Assembly (NCBI GenBank): GCA_030425485.1
Contig: JAUIAM010000002.1
Coordinates: forward strand, 218,320 to 282,319
Length of the DNA: 64,000 bases
Reading direction: 5' to 3'
Source of the DNA: Verrucomicrobiia bacterium
GTDB taxonomy: Bacteria; Verrucomicrobiota; Verrucomicrobiia; Opitutales; Cerasicoccaceae
Shown piece by piece: positions 54,631-62,536 of this stretch; position 1 is the first letter of the stretch, and every line of letters starts with the position of its first letter. The notes beneath the pieces were generated by a model. It was not told the DNA's origin. It searched no databases and was given only the letters and a program-made list of their open reading frames with translations. Position numbers and translations under genes: made by a program.

Positions 54631-55722
54631 ATGAGCAAGAAGCCCAGCATGCAGACCATTGCCGAGAGCCTCGGCGTCTCTAAAATGACTGTTTCGCTGG
54701 CCCTGCGCAATCACCCGAGCATCCCTGACTCGACCAAGCAACTTGTGCTGGATAGGTCCAACCAGCTCGGCTACCAGCGCAATGAAGAGCTCTCACGCTA
54801 CATGGCTGCCCTGCGCCGAAACCGAGCGGAAGAAAACCACCTCCCCCTCGCCTACCTCACCACTGGCGACAGCCCTGACACCTGGAAAAAATCCCACACG
54901 CAGGTGCTTTACCGCAAGGGCGCGCACGAGCAGGCCAAAGCCTACGGCTACTATCTCGATGAGTTCTGGCTCGATGAGCCGGGCATGACCACGCAGCGCT
55001 TGAGCAAGATCCTCTGGAACCGCGGCATACAGGGCGTCATCGTCCACCCCTTTAACCGCAAGATCGACCCGCAATTCGCCGCCTGCACGCTCAACCTGGA
55101 CTGGGACCGCTTTACCACCGTTGTCATGAGCGACACCCTCCTGCGCCCCGCCCACAACCGCGTCGTCCACGACCACTACGAGTCCATGCTCACCACGCTC
55201 GATAAACTGGTTGAACTCGGCTACCGACGCATCGGCTACTATATGGGCGAGCAGAACGACCTCGTAACCCACCGCCGCTGGCAAGCCGCCTACCTCATGT
55301 ACACGAGCAATGCGGCTGAGAGAGGCATTTTCAAGATTCCCCCACTTATCACCAAAGACCATGCCCCCGACCAACTGAAAAAATGGCTGAGCAAGTATCA
55401 CATTGACGCGATGGTCAGCGCCGCGATCGAGATCAAGCAAATCCTGAACCCCCTCGGGTTGACGCCCGGAAAAGAGTTTGCCTATGCCGACCTCGACCTG
55501 GACCTGAAATCCGCCAAGCACGACGGCCTCAGTGGTATCAACCAGAATTCCCTCCATTTCGGGCACGCCGCTGTCGACCTCGTGATGAACGGCATGATGA
55601 AAAACGAGCACGGCATCCCCCACAACCCTCGTACAATGCAGATCGAAGGCCTTTGGGAAGACCGAGGCTCGACCCCACCCAAAACAAAGTCCTCCGAGCG
55701 CTCACGCCTCAACTTTACGTAA
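54631..55722 (+). CDS. LacI-family transcriptional regulator
   Basis: A 363-residue repressor. The HTH and hinge are at 1-60 (MQTIAESLGVSKMTVSLALR, IPDSTKQLVLDRSNQLGY). The sugar-binding core follows but is diverged (GVIVHPFNRKIDPQF, VVMSDTLLRPAHNRVVHDHY, GYRRIGYY, DAMVSAAIEIK). It is divergent from the GH2 gene and upstream of GH31. An identical 10-bp palindrome is found 42 bp upstream of its start and across its own stop codon, which suggests autoregulation and control of the two flanking enzyme genes. Confidence 0.93.
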   Translation: MSKKPSMQTIAESLGVSKMTVSLALRNHPSIPDSTKQLVLDRSNQLGYQRNEELSRYMAALRRNRAEENHLPLAYLTTGDSPDTWKKSHTQVLYRKGAHEQAKAYGYYLDEFWLDEPGMTTQRLSKILWNRGIQGVIVHPFNRKIDPQFAACTLNLDWDRFTTVVMSDTLLRPAHNRVVHDHYESMLTTLDKLVELGYRRIGYYMGEQNDLVTHRRWQAAYLMYTSNAAERGIFKIPPLITKDHAPDQLKKWLSKYHIDAMVSAAIEIKQILNPLGLTPGKEFAYADLDLDLKSAKHDGLSGINQNSLHFGHAAVDLVMNGMMKNEHGIPHNPRTMQIEGLWEDRGSTPPKTKSSERSRLNFT

Positions 55723-55723
55723 A
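55714..55723. promoter_or_regulatory. TTTACGTAAA palindrome, candidate operator 2
   Basis: Identical to the site at 54579-54588. It covers the TAA stop of the lacI-type gene and lies 97 bp before the GH31 start, so binding could control GH31 transcription. Confidence 0.6.
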
Positions 55724-55770
55724 CTTAGCCGGTATTTGTAAAATCCGTGCAATAGAGGAAACTTACGGTA

Positions 55771-55791
55771 TTCCGATCATCAGAATCGGAA
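55771..55791 (+). promoter_or_regulatory. perfect inverted repeat in the GH31 leader
   Basis: TTCCGAT-CATCAGA-ATCGGAA: two 7-bp perfect arms with a 7-nt loop, 29 bp before the GH31 ATG. It could be an operator for another dimeric protein or an RNA hairpin. No T-run follows, so it is not a normal terminator. Confidence 0.4.
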
Positions 55792-55820
55792 GCATACCCA
55801 TTTAGAAGTTCCCCAAGCAA

Positions 55821-58202
55821 ATGTATTTCAACAAGATACCACCGAGCTGCAACTTTATCTACCAACAGGACGACGCCAAGCTCCTCGCAACTGAAAGCAC
55901 TTCCGCTCAGGCCAAACTGGAAGACTTGGGCAGCGATGTATACCGCTTCGAGGTCCAGTCAGGCAAATGGTCGCAGGCCAGCCAGGCCGAGCTCGATACG
56001 CAAGCCTTTGCCGACACCGCTTCGGTCTCCACGGGGACATTCAGCAGCAGTGGTCTGTTGGAGTTTTCTCTCAAGGACAAGCCCCTCCTGAGCTCCCAGC
56101 CAGAGCAGGCCTTCGGCGTTCTGGGCAAGAAGTGGGTGCTCGGCTTCAACTATGACGAAGCCATGCGCTTCTACGGCCTGGGTGAGAAAAACACCGGACT
56201 GGAGAAATCCGGCCATATCACCAAGTTCTGGAACACGGACACCGTGGCTGACTTCGGCATGCTCAACGTCGAACACAAGCCCACCGACCCCTTTTACGTC
56301 ACCATCCCCTACCTCATCATTCAGCAGCCCGGCGGCTGCATCGGCATCCTGCTGAACAACCCCTGGCCGAGCTTTATGAATCTCGCGGCCAAGGAGCAGA
56401 TCGCCAACCTCGCCGGGGCCAAGGACAACGAGCGCCCCAGCATCACCATCGGCGCCTACGGCGGCACGCCAGAGTTTTACTTCATCCTCGGGCAGGATAT
56501 GCGCGCAGTCACCCGCAAGCTCATGCAGCTCACGGGCAAGACTCCCCTGCCCCCGCTCTGGGCCATCGGCTACCAGCAATGCCGCTGGGGCTACATCGAC
56601 ATGGAGGACCTCGAAGAGCTCGACAAGAAATTCGACGAGCTGGACATCCCGTGCGACGGCCTCTGGCTCGATATTGACTACATGGACGCCTATAAGGTTT
56701 TCACCGTCAATGAAGCCATCGAAAGCCAGGGCGCAGAACGCATCAAGGCACTGCAAGCCAATGGCCGCCGCATCGTCCCCATCATCGACCCGGGCGTAAA
56801 GTACCTGCCCAGCTACGCGGCGTTCGAAAGCGGTAAGGCCGCCAATGCCTTTTGCCAGACAGAAGAAGGCAACCTCTACTCCGGCTTTGTCTGGCCGGGG
56901 CGCACCGCCTTTCCCGACTTCTCCCTCCCCCAAGCCCGCGAGTGGTGGACGCAGCAGGTCAAGGCCTTCACCGAAGCCTACCCCTTCGACGGCTACTGGC
57001 TGGATATGAACGACCCTTCCACTGGCTCGGCTGAGCTCGAGGACATGCGCTTCAACAACGGTCAGGAAGTCCACGAAACCTACCACAATCAATACGCCTT
57101 TGGCATGCAGCAGGCCACCCAGGAAGGGGTCAAGCGCGCCCGCCCGGACAAGCGCCCTTTCCTCGTCAGCCGCAGCGGCTACATCAGCAGTGCGCGCCAT
57201 TCTGCCATCTGGACGGGTGACAATTATTCGAACTACTTCCACCTGCGCGAGGGCATCAACGTCACCCTCAACCTCGGCCTCTCCGGCATCCCCTTTAACG
57301 GGCCCGACGTGCCTGGCTTTGCTGGCAAACCCACCCCGCAACTCGCCGTCGACTGGTACAAGGCCGGCTTCCTCTTCCCCTTCCTGCGCAACCACAGCGA
57401 AAAGAGCACACCGCGTCAGGAGCCATGGCAGTTTGCCCAACCATACTGCGACATCATCGCGCACTACATTCGCCTGCGCTACAAGCTGCTCCCCTACCTT
57501 TACCAGCAGTTCATGACCCAGGCCGAAACGGGCGATCCGCTCTTGCGGCCCGTGTTCTACGACTTCCCACAGGACTTCAAGCGCTTCGAGCGCGTGGGCG
57601 ATCAGTTTATGGTCGGACCGGACATCATGCAGGCCCCCAAGGTCAACGAGGACGAAGCCGAGCGCACCGTGCTCCTGCCCACAGGCGGCTGGTACGATGC
57701 CGCTCAAGGCCGCTGGCTGGAAAACGACAACGCCTACACCCACAAACACACGCTTGAGGCCACACCGCTGCTCTTCCGCCAGGGTAGCATGGTCCCCATG
57801 CGGGTCGGTCACCAGACACGCGCCAACAGCCAATTGTCCGACATCGAACTCCACATTTTTAAACGCTGCCAAGACACGGATGTCTCCACGCTCACCTATC
57901 GCATCGACGACGGCGAAAGCATCGACAGCCCTGTCAGCACGGTAACGCTGCGCGCCCACTGCAAAGACAACACCCTCGTGGTCGAAGCCACCGACGCTAC
58001 CTTGGATTTCCACCCCCTCACGCTACGACTGTACTGCTACGACGCCTTCGAATCGATTATCTTCAGGCACGGCATACGCGAAGAGCAGCTCTCGATCCTG
58101 CCGGGCCACTCTCACCTCAGCGGGGACGCGATCAAATGCTCGTGCACCCGCACAGTCCATGTGATGGAAAATGAACCCTCAACAACAATCGCAGCGCGCT
58201 AA
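55821..58202 (+). CDS. GH31 glycoside hydrolase (alpha-glucosidase/alpha-xylosidase family)
   Basis: A 793-residue enzyme without signal peptide. The catalytic nucleophile is D395 in FDGYWLDMNDPS and the acid/base is D467 in IWTGDNYSN. The barrel starts with LWAIGYQQCRWGY and has DGLWLDIDYMD, all typical of GH31. An N-terminal beta domain (about 1-230) and C-terminal beta domains complete the fold. GH31 members release alpha-glucose, alpha-xylose or other sugars; the specificity is not obvious. It follows the lacI-type gene by 98 bp and likely belongs to the same regulon. Confidence 0.94.
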   Translation: MYFNKIPPSCNFIYQQDDAKLLATESTSAQAKLEDLGSDVYRFEVQSGKWSQASQAELDTQAFADTASVSTGTFSSSGLLEFSLKDKPLLSSQPEQAFGVLGKKWVLGFNYDEAMRFYGLGEKNTGLEKSGHITKFWNTDTVADFGMLNVEHKPTDPFYVTIPYLIIQQPGGCIGILLNNPWPSFMNLAAKEQIANLAGAKDNERPSITIGAYGGTPEFYFILGQDMRAVTRKLMQLTGKTPLPPLWAIGYQQCRWGYIDMEDLEELDKKFDELDIPCDGLWLDIDYMDAYKVFTVNEAIESQGAERIKALQANGRRIVPIIDPGVKYLPSYAAFESGKAANAFCQTEEGNLYSGFVWPGRTAFPDFSLPQAREWWTQQVKAFTEAYPFDGYWLDMNDPSTGSAELEDMRFNNGQEVHETYHNQYAFGMQQATQEGVKRARPDKRPFLVSRSGYISSARHSAIWTGDNYSNYFHLREGINVTLNLGLSGIPFNGPDVPGFAGKPTPQLAVDWYKAGFLFPFLRNHSEKSTPRQEPWQFAQPYCDIIAHYIRLRYKLLPYLYQQFMTQAETGDPLLRPVFYDFPQDFKRFERVGDQFMVGPDIMQAPKVNEDEAERTVLLPTGGWYDAAQGRWLENDNAYTHKHTLEATPLLFRQGSMVPMRVGHQTRANSQLSDIELHIFKRCQDTDVSTLTYRIDDGESIDSPVSTVTLRAHCKDNTLVVEATDATLDFHPLTLRLYCYDAFESIIFRHGIREEQLSILPGHSHLSGDAIKCSCTRTVHVMENEPSTTIAAR

Positions 58203-58357
58203 AACAACACCGCCCCCCTGCCCTGCGAGCTCGTACAGCTCTCTGACAGAACGTGTTGCCATGATTAAGGCCACCAAGCACTACCTGGCTAAAGCAGCGC
58301 ACAAACAACCCAAGCCCGAGTAAGCCCGGACCGGACGAAAGACCGCCCTGGTGCAGC

Positions 58358-59524
58358 CTAAGCAGGCTGCTCCGACACCAGATGCGCGCCCTGCCCACTC
58401 TGGGTGTGGAATATCGTCGGGCGGTGCCCAAACTTTTCCGCGTAGGCCTCACAGGCCGCGTTGGCCTTGTCCTCGCTAAAGTCCGCGCTCGTCACGGCCA
58501 TGACGGCACCGCCGAAGCCACCACCGGTCAGGCGGGAACCCCAGACACCCTCGACGCCGCGCAGCGCATCGACCAGGAAGTCCAGCTCGTCACAGCTGTT
58601 CTCAAAATCGTGGCGCGAGCTTGCATGCGAGGCCGACAGCAGGTTACCCATGCGGGCCAGGTCGCCCTCTTTCAGCGCTGCTGCCATCTCGTACACCCGC
58701 AGCGACTCGGTCACCACGTGGCGAGCCCGCTTGAGCTGGTCTTCGGTCAACTCACCCACCACCGCGTCAAGCTGCTCCAGCGACGCATCGGCCAGGCAAT
58801 CCAGCTCGGGATACTTCGCCTTGAGCACGGAAAACGCATCCATGCATTCGCGGTGACGGTCGGCGTAAAACGAGTCCGTCAGGGCATGTTTTTTCTGCGT
58901 GTTAAAGACCCAGAAGTGTACCCCCTCGGGCAGCGGCACGAGACCAAAGTCCTCGGTTTTGCAGTCGATGGAGACAAGGTGCTGAGCCTGGCCAAATGCA
59001 CTGACGCCCTGGTCGAGCAAGCCGCAGGGCACGCCCACAAAATCATTTTCCGCCCGGCGACCAATGCGGGCCATGCCCTTCTGGTCGGCCTCATAGCCGT
59101 AAGCGGCGGCAAAGGCGTAGGCCGAGGACAACTCAAAGGCCGCGCTACTGCTCAAGCCCGCCCCCGGAGGCAACGTACTGGCCACAGCCATGCGAAAGCC
59201 ACCTTCCGCCTTCATGCCCGCCTCACGCAGTACCTTGTAAACACCGAGGGGGTAATTCACCCAGCTATCCTCGCCCTTGAGAGGGCTGATCTCCGCCAGC
59301 GGCACCACCACGGTATCTCCGTTACCCGATGTGGCAAACTCGCCCTCCGGCTTTTCCTGTCGACTCAGCGCAACGCCGATCACGCGGTCCACCGCCAAGC
59401 CCATGACCGGGCCACCATTGTAATCGGTATGGTTCCCAATGAACTCGATCCGACCGGGGGCAACGGCAACAAATTCAGGGCTTTCTCCAAAACGCTCATG
59501 AAAAAACGAGGTAACTGCATCCAT
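58358..59524 (-). CDS. galK: galactokinase
   Basis: A 388-residue GHMP kinase converting galactose to galactose-1-phosphate. The galactokinase signature is PGRIEFIGNHTDYNGG and the ATP loop is PPGAGLSSSAAFEL. The third motif is GGGFGGAVMA near the C-terminus. ATG at 59524 (MDAVTSFFHERFG) is preferred to a start 33 bp upstream, since the family begins here. galT and galE are not in the window. It converges on GH31, and the 155-bp gap between them holds no supported gene. Confidence 0.94.
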   Translation of the reverse strand: MDAVTSFFHERFGESPEFVAVAPGRIEFIGNHTDYNGGPVMGLAVDRVIGVALSRQEKPEGEFATSGNGDTVVVPLAEISPLKGEDSWVNYPLGVYKVLREAGMKAEGGFRMAVASTLPPGAGLSSSAAFELSSAYAFAAAYGYEADQKGMARIGRRAENDFVGVPCGLLDQGVSAFGQAQHLVSIDCKTEDFGLVPLPEGVHFWVFNTQKKHALTDSFYADRHRECMDAFSVLKAKYPELDCLADASLEQLDAVVGELTEDQLKRARHVVTESLRVYEMAAALKEGDLARMGNLLSASHASSRHDFENSCDELDFLVDALRGVEGVWGSRLTGGGFGGAVMAVTSADFSEDKANAACEAYAEKFGHRPTIFHTQSGQGAHLVSEQPA

Positions 59525-59644
59525 AAGAACCCGCACTTTTACCGAGCATGCCCCCAAATAGCAACCGTGATTTCACCCTTCCCTCACAGCGTCAGTCAGC
59601 ACATGCATCCCTCAAGCATACTCACGGAGCACAGCCCCATCCAA

Positions 59645-59680
59645 ATAAAAAAAGCCCCCTCTCGGTCACGAGAAGGGGCT
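59645..59680 (-). terminator. terminator of the Gfo/Idh gene
   Basis: Stem AGCCCCCTCTCG / CGAGAAGGGGCT (one mismatch) with loop GTCA, at 59653-59680. On the minus strand it is followed by T7, then ATTT. It separates the Gfo/Idh gene from galK. Confidence 0.85.
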
Positions 59681-59704
59681 GCCAAAGATGATTGGGGCGC
59701 CGCC

Positions 59705-60808
59705 CTACAAGCGTCCCTCGACCAAGCCGAGCGAAAGGGCTTCCGGCTGCGCGGGGCAGGAGCTGATCTCAATGCTGCCTCCGGCATCCGAAGCCTTCTC
59801 AAAGGCGTGCATCACCTCAAGGGCATGGTAGGCCAGCTCGCCACTGGTCCGCGGCTGCTGCTTGCCCTCGCTGAGGATGGCGTAGGCCAAATCAGCTGCC
59901 CCGATACTGCGCGAATTCATGCGGTAGGGGTGGCTAAAGGCCTGGGTCTGCCATTCCTTTGTGGCCGGTGTCCAGAGCTCGACCGGGCCGTCGAAGGTGT
60001 TCGGATCGGGCACCTTGAGCGAGCCCTCCGTGCCGTAAATTTCGATCGGACTATGGCCGTGTTTGTACACGTCAAAAGAGATAGTCATGTTGACAACGGC
60101 CCCGCTGTGGAACTCCAGCACTCCGGCGTAGTGCGTCGGCACCTCCACTGGTAGCAGCTTGCCAAACTCCTCCTTGCAAGTGGCCAAACGCTCCTCAAAG
60201 GCGCGGCTGGTCACGGCGCTGAGCCGCTTCACCGGGCCGAGCAGGTGGACCAGAGCAGTGATGTAGTACGGCCCCATGTCGAACATCGGGCCCGCACCTT
60301 TCTCATAGAAAAAGGACGGGTTCGGGTGCCAGCTTTCCGGGCCACGGCTCATGAGACATGCCGTGCCGCTGGTTACCCGGCCAAGCCAGCCATCGTCAAC
60401 CAGCTTGCGGCAAGTCTGCAGCCCACCCCCGAGGAACGTATCCGGTGCGCAGCCCACGAGCAGCCCCTTTTCCTTGGCCTTATCGAGTACGGCTTTGCCA
60501 TCCTCCAGGGTGACCGCGAGGGGTTTCTCGCTGTGCACGTGCTTGCCCGCTTCCAGGGCGGCCAGGCTGACTTCCGCGTGCTTGGACGGGATCGTCAGGT
60601 TTATCACGAGCTGAACGTCCGGGTTGGCCAATAATTCGTCGACCGTCTGCGCCTTGCAGCCATGTTCTTCTGCCATCGCCTTGGCCACGTCCATGCGCAA
60701 GTCCGCGCAAGCGACGACCTCAAGGACTTCAAAGAGCTTTGCGCCCTTGAAATATGCTGGGGCGATGTTGCCACAGCCGATAATACCTATGCCTACTTTT
60801 TTAGCCAT
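59705..60808 (-). CDS. Gfo/Idh/MocA-family oxidoreductase
   Basis: A 367-residue NAD(P)-dependent sugar dehydrogenase. The N-terminal Rossmann motif is IGIIGCGNIAPAYF and the catalytic EKP is in HVHSEKPLAVT. The C-terminal substrate domain has GPMFDMGPYYITALVHLLGP, typical of the family. The sugar substrate is unknown. It is 12 bp downstream of a sugar isomerase/epimerase gene, a pairing seen in many inositol-like or keto-sugar pathways. Confidence 0.93.
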   Translation of the reverse strand: MAKKVGIGIIGCGNIAPAYFKGAKLFEVLEVVACADLRMDVAKAMAEEHGCKAQTVDELLANPDVQLVINLTIPSKHAEVSLAALEAGKHVHSEKPLAVTLEDGKAVLDKAKEKGLLVGCAPDTFLGGGLQTCRKLVDDGWLGRVTSGTACLMSRGPESWHPNPSFFYEKGAGPMFDMGPYYITALVHLLGPVKRLSAVTSRAFEERLATCKEEFGKLLPVEVPTHYAGVLEFHSGAVVNMTISFDVYKHGHSPIEIYGTEGSLKVPDPNTFDGPVELWTPATKEWQTQAFSHPYRMNSRSIGAADLAYAILSEGKQQPRTSGELAYHALEVMHAFEKASDAGGSIEISSCPAQPEALSLGLVEGRL

Positions 60809-60820
60809 GATCTTAGCCTC

Positions 60821-61636
60821 CTACTTGTTGCCTTGGGCGATTTGCTTGCTGGTGAGGTACTGGTAGCTCCGCTGGACCGCAGCAAGCATGTCCCCGTCAA
60901 AGCTGTCCAGTTCAACCGCTACGTACTCGGTATGCTCAAGGGCCTTGGACGCTGCGACCAGGTCCACTTCGCCCTCGCCCGCGGCGCGGAACGGTACCGC
61001 ATCGCTGACCATGACATTGCCGCTCTCAGTCTTGGCTTCGGTAAAAGTCGCCTCCGGGGAGATAATGCCGTCTTTGAAGTGGATCGCCTTGCCGCGTACT
61101 CCGATCTCGCGGATGAAGGCCGCCGGGTCCAGCCCGGCCCGGGCCACCCAGAAAATGTCTGCCTCATAGACCACGCTTTCCGGCGTCCGCTCAAGGAATA
61201 CCTTGTAGGCACGCTCGCCATCGACCTCGATCAGGTCCCAGTCGTGGTTGTGGTAGCCGACCTGCAAGCCGTGCGCAGCCGCATTTTCCGCAGCCTCACT
61301 GTAGAGGTCACACATGGCCTTGACGCGATCCATCGAGGTGAAATTTTCCCGAAAGCCTGGAGGGCAACCCGTAATCAGGTAGCGATGCCCCATGAGCTGG
61401 GCCTGCTCGATGATCTTGTTCTTGTCCTCGCCAACGGGCAACGCGATGTGCGCCGTGGGTGCAACCAGACCGAGCTCAGAAAAGAGCTTTGCCGCATCCT
61501 CCGCAGATGAGCCAGGGTAGCCTGCGGGCTCTACGCAGCCGAATCCCATGTCGGCAATCGCACGTATCGTGCCTTCATAATCTTTGCCCGCCTGCTCGCG
61601 AACACTGTATAGCTGTACGGTTATCTGAGGTGTCAT
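60821..61636 (-). CDS. sugar phosphate isomerase/epimerase (TIM barrel)
   Basis: A 271-residue xylose-isomerase-like protein. Metal-binding positions appear in FGCVEPAGYPG, HNHDWD (His-x-His) and the YEADIFWVARAGLDP and AIHFKDG segments, typical of the AP_endonuc_2 family. It probably isomerises or epimerises a sugar or keto-sugar. It precedes the Gfo/Idh gene by 12 bp, forming a two-gene unit that is divergent from an AraC-type regulator. Confidence 0.9.
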   Translation of the reverse strand: MTPQITVQLYSVREQAGKDYEGTIRAIADMGFGCVEPAGYPGSSAEDAAKLFSELGLVAPTAHIALPVGEDKNKIIEQAQLMGHRYLITGCPPGFRENFTSMDRVKAMCDLYSEAAENAAAHGLQVGYHNHDWDLIEVDGERAYKVFLERTPESVVYEADIFWVARAGLDPAAFIREIGVRGKAIHFKDGIISPEATFTEAKTESGNVMVSDAVPFRAAGEGEVDLVAASKALEHTEYVAVELDSFDGDMLAAVQRSYQYLTSKQIAQGNK

Positions 61637-61735
61637 ACGTTTCTGTTACTTGGGGTTAAATTGATAAATCCTTTGGTTTTTATCGAACATATCCACTTTA
61701 CCAGCATATACCGCCTATGTATATTGACTAAAACT

Positions 61736-62536
61736 ATGAATCGTGAGCAAAACCTACAGCCCACTCTGACCCGCATCGGCACCTACCTGAGCCCGGCGGG
61801 AGGCTCCCCCAGCCCCCACCAGACTGCTGATCGGCATATGCTCATTGAAATCATCCAGGAAGGCACCGTTTACGGCCACGAGCCCGAGCCCGTGCTCCAC
61901 GGCCCCGGCGCGATTTTCTGCCACCTGCCCGGCCAGTGGACCATCTCACGCTCTCCGGAAAACAGCTACTACGCCTGTGTCGTGCTCTCCTTCGAGCATC
62001 CCGCCATAAACCAAATACGCCCCTGGCCGCGGCACTTCACCTGGCAGGACCAACACGCCATGCACCGTTTTACCGATGAGATGTTGCGCGCTTTTCACTA
62101 CGCCGCCCTCGACCGCCAAGTCATCGGCGATCTCATCCTCTCCCGGCTGCGCTTTGAGCTAGAGCAAGACCGTGCGGCTACCAAAGCTACCGGCATACAC
62201 CCCCAGCTTCGTCTGGCCACCGACTACCTCAACACGCACTACTCACAATCCATCGGCCTGGACGACATCGCGCTGGCGGCAGGCATCAGCGTATCGCACA
62301 TCCACATGCTCTTTCGCGAGCACCTCGGCGAAAGTCCGCACCAGTACCTTATCAACAAACGCATGCGTGTGGCCGGCCACGCCCTGGCCTCCACCGACGC
62401 CCCCATCAAGGCCATTGCCGCAGACGTCGGCTACCAGAACACGGAAAATTTCTGCCGCGCCTTTCGCAAATTCTATGGTCGGCCTGCCTCAGAATACCGC
62501 CAGATCTACACCCGCTCATCCCGCCTCACGGGCTGA
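61736..62536 (+). CDS. AraC-family transcriptional regulator
   Basis: A 266-residue regulator with an N-terminal cupin-like ligand domain (about 20-130) and a C-terminal pair of HTH motifs (LDDIALAAGISVSHIHMLFREHLGES at about 177-202, IKAIAADVGYQNTENFCRAFRKFYG at about 223-247). ATG at 61736 (MNREQN) is preferred to an upstream frame of 25 residues. It is divergent from the isomerase-Gfo/Idh operon, so probably its regulator. Its last 11 bp overlap the end of the convergent GH2 gene. Confidence 0.92.
   Translation: MNREQNLQPTLTRIGTYLSPAGGSPSPHQTADRHMLIEIIQEGTVYGHEPEPVLHGPGAIFCHLPGQWTISRSPENSYYACVVLSFEHPAINQIRPWPRHFTWQDQHAMHRFTDEMLRAFHYAALDRQVIGDLILSRLRFELEQDRAATKATGIHPQLRLATDYLNTHYSQSIGLDDIALAAGISVSHIHMLFREHLGESPHQYLINKRMRVAGHALASTDAPIKAIAADVGYQNTENFCRAFRKFYGRPASEYRQIYTRSSRLTG

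Noticed and set aside
58261..58323. 20-codon open frame (MIKATKHYLAKAAHKQPKPE)
   Set aside because: Very short, no ribosome-binding site or homology visible; chance is likely in a 155-bp gap between convergent genes.
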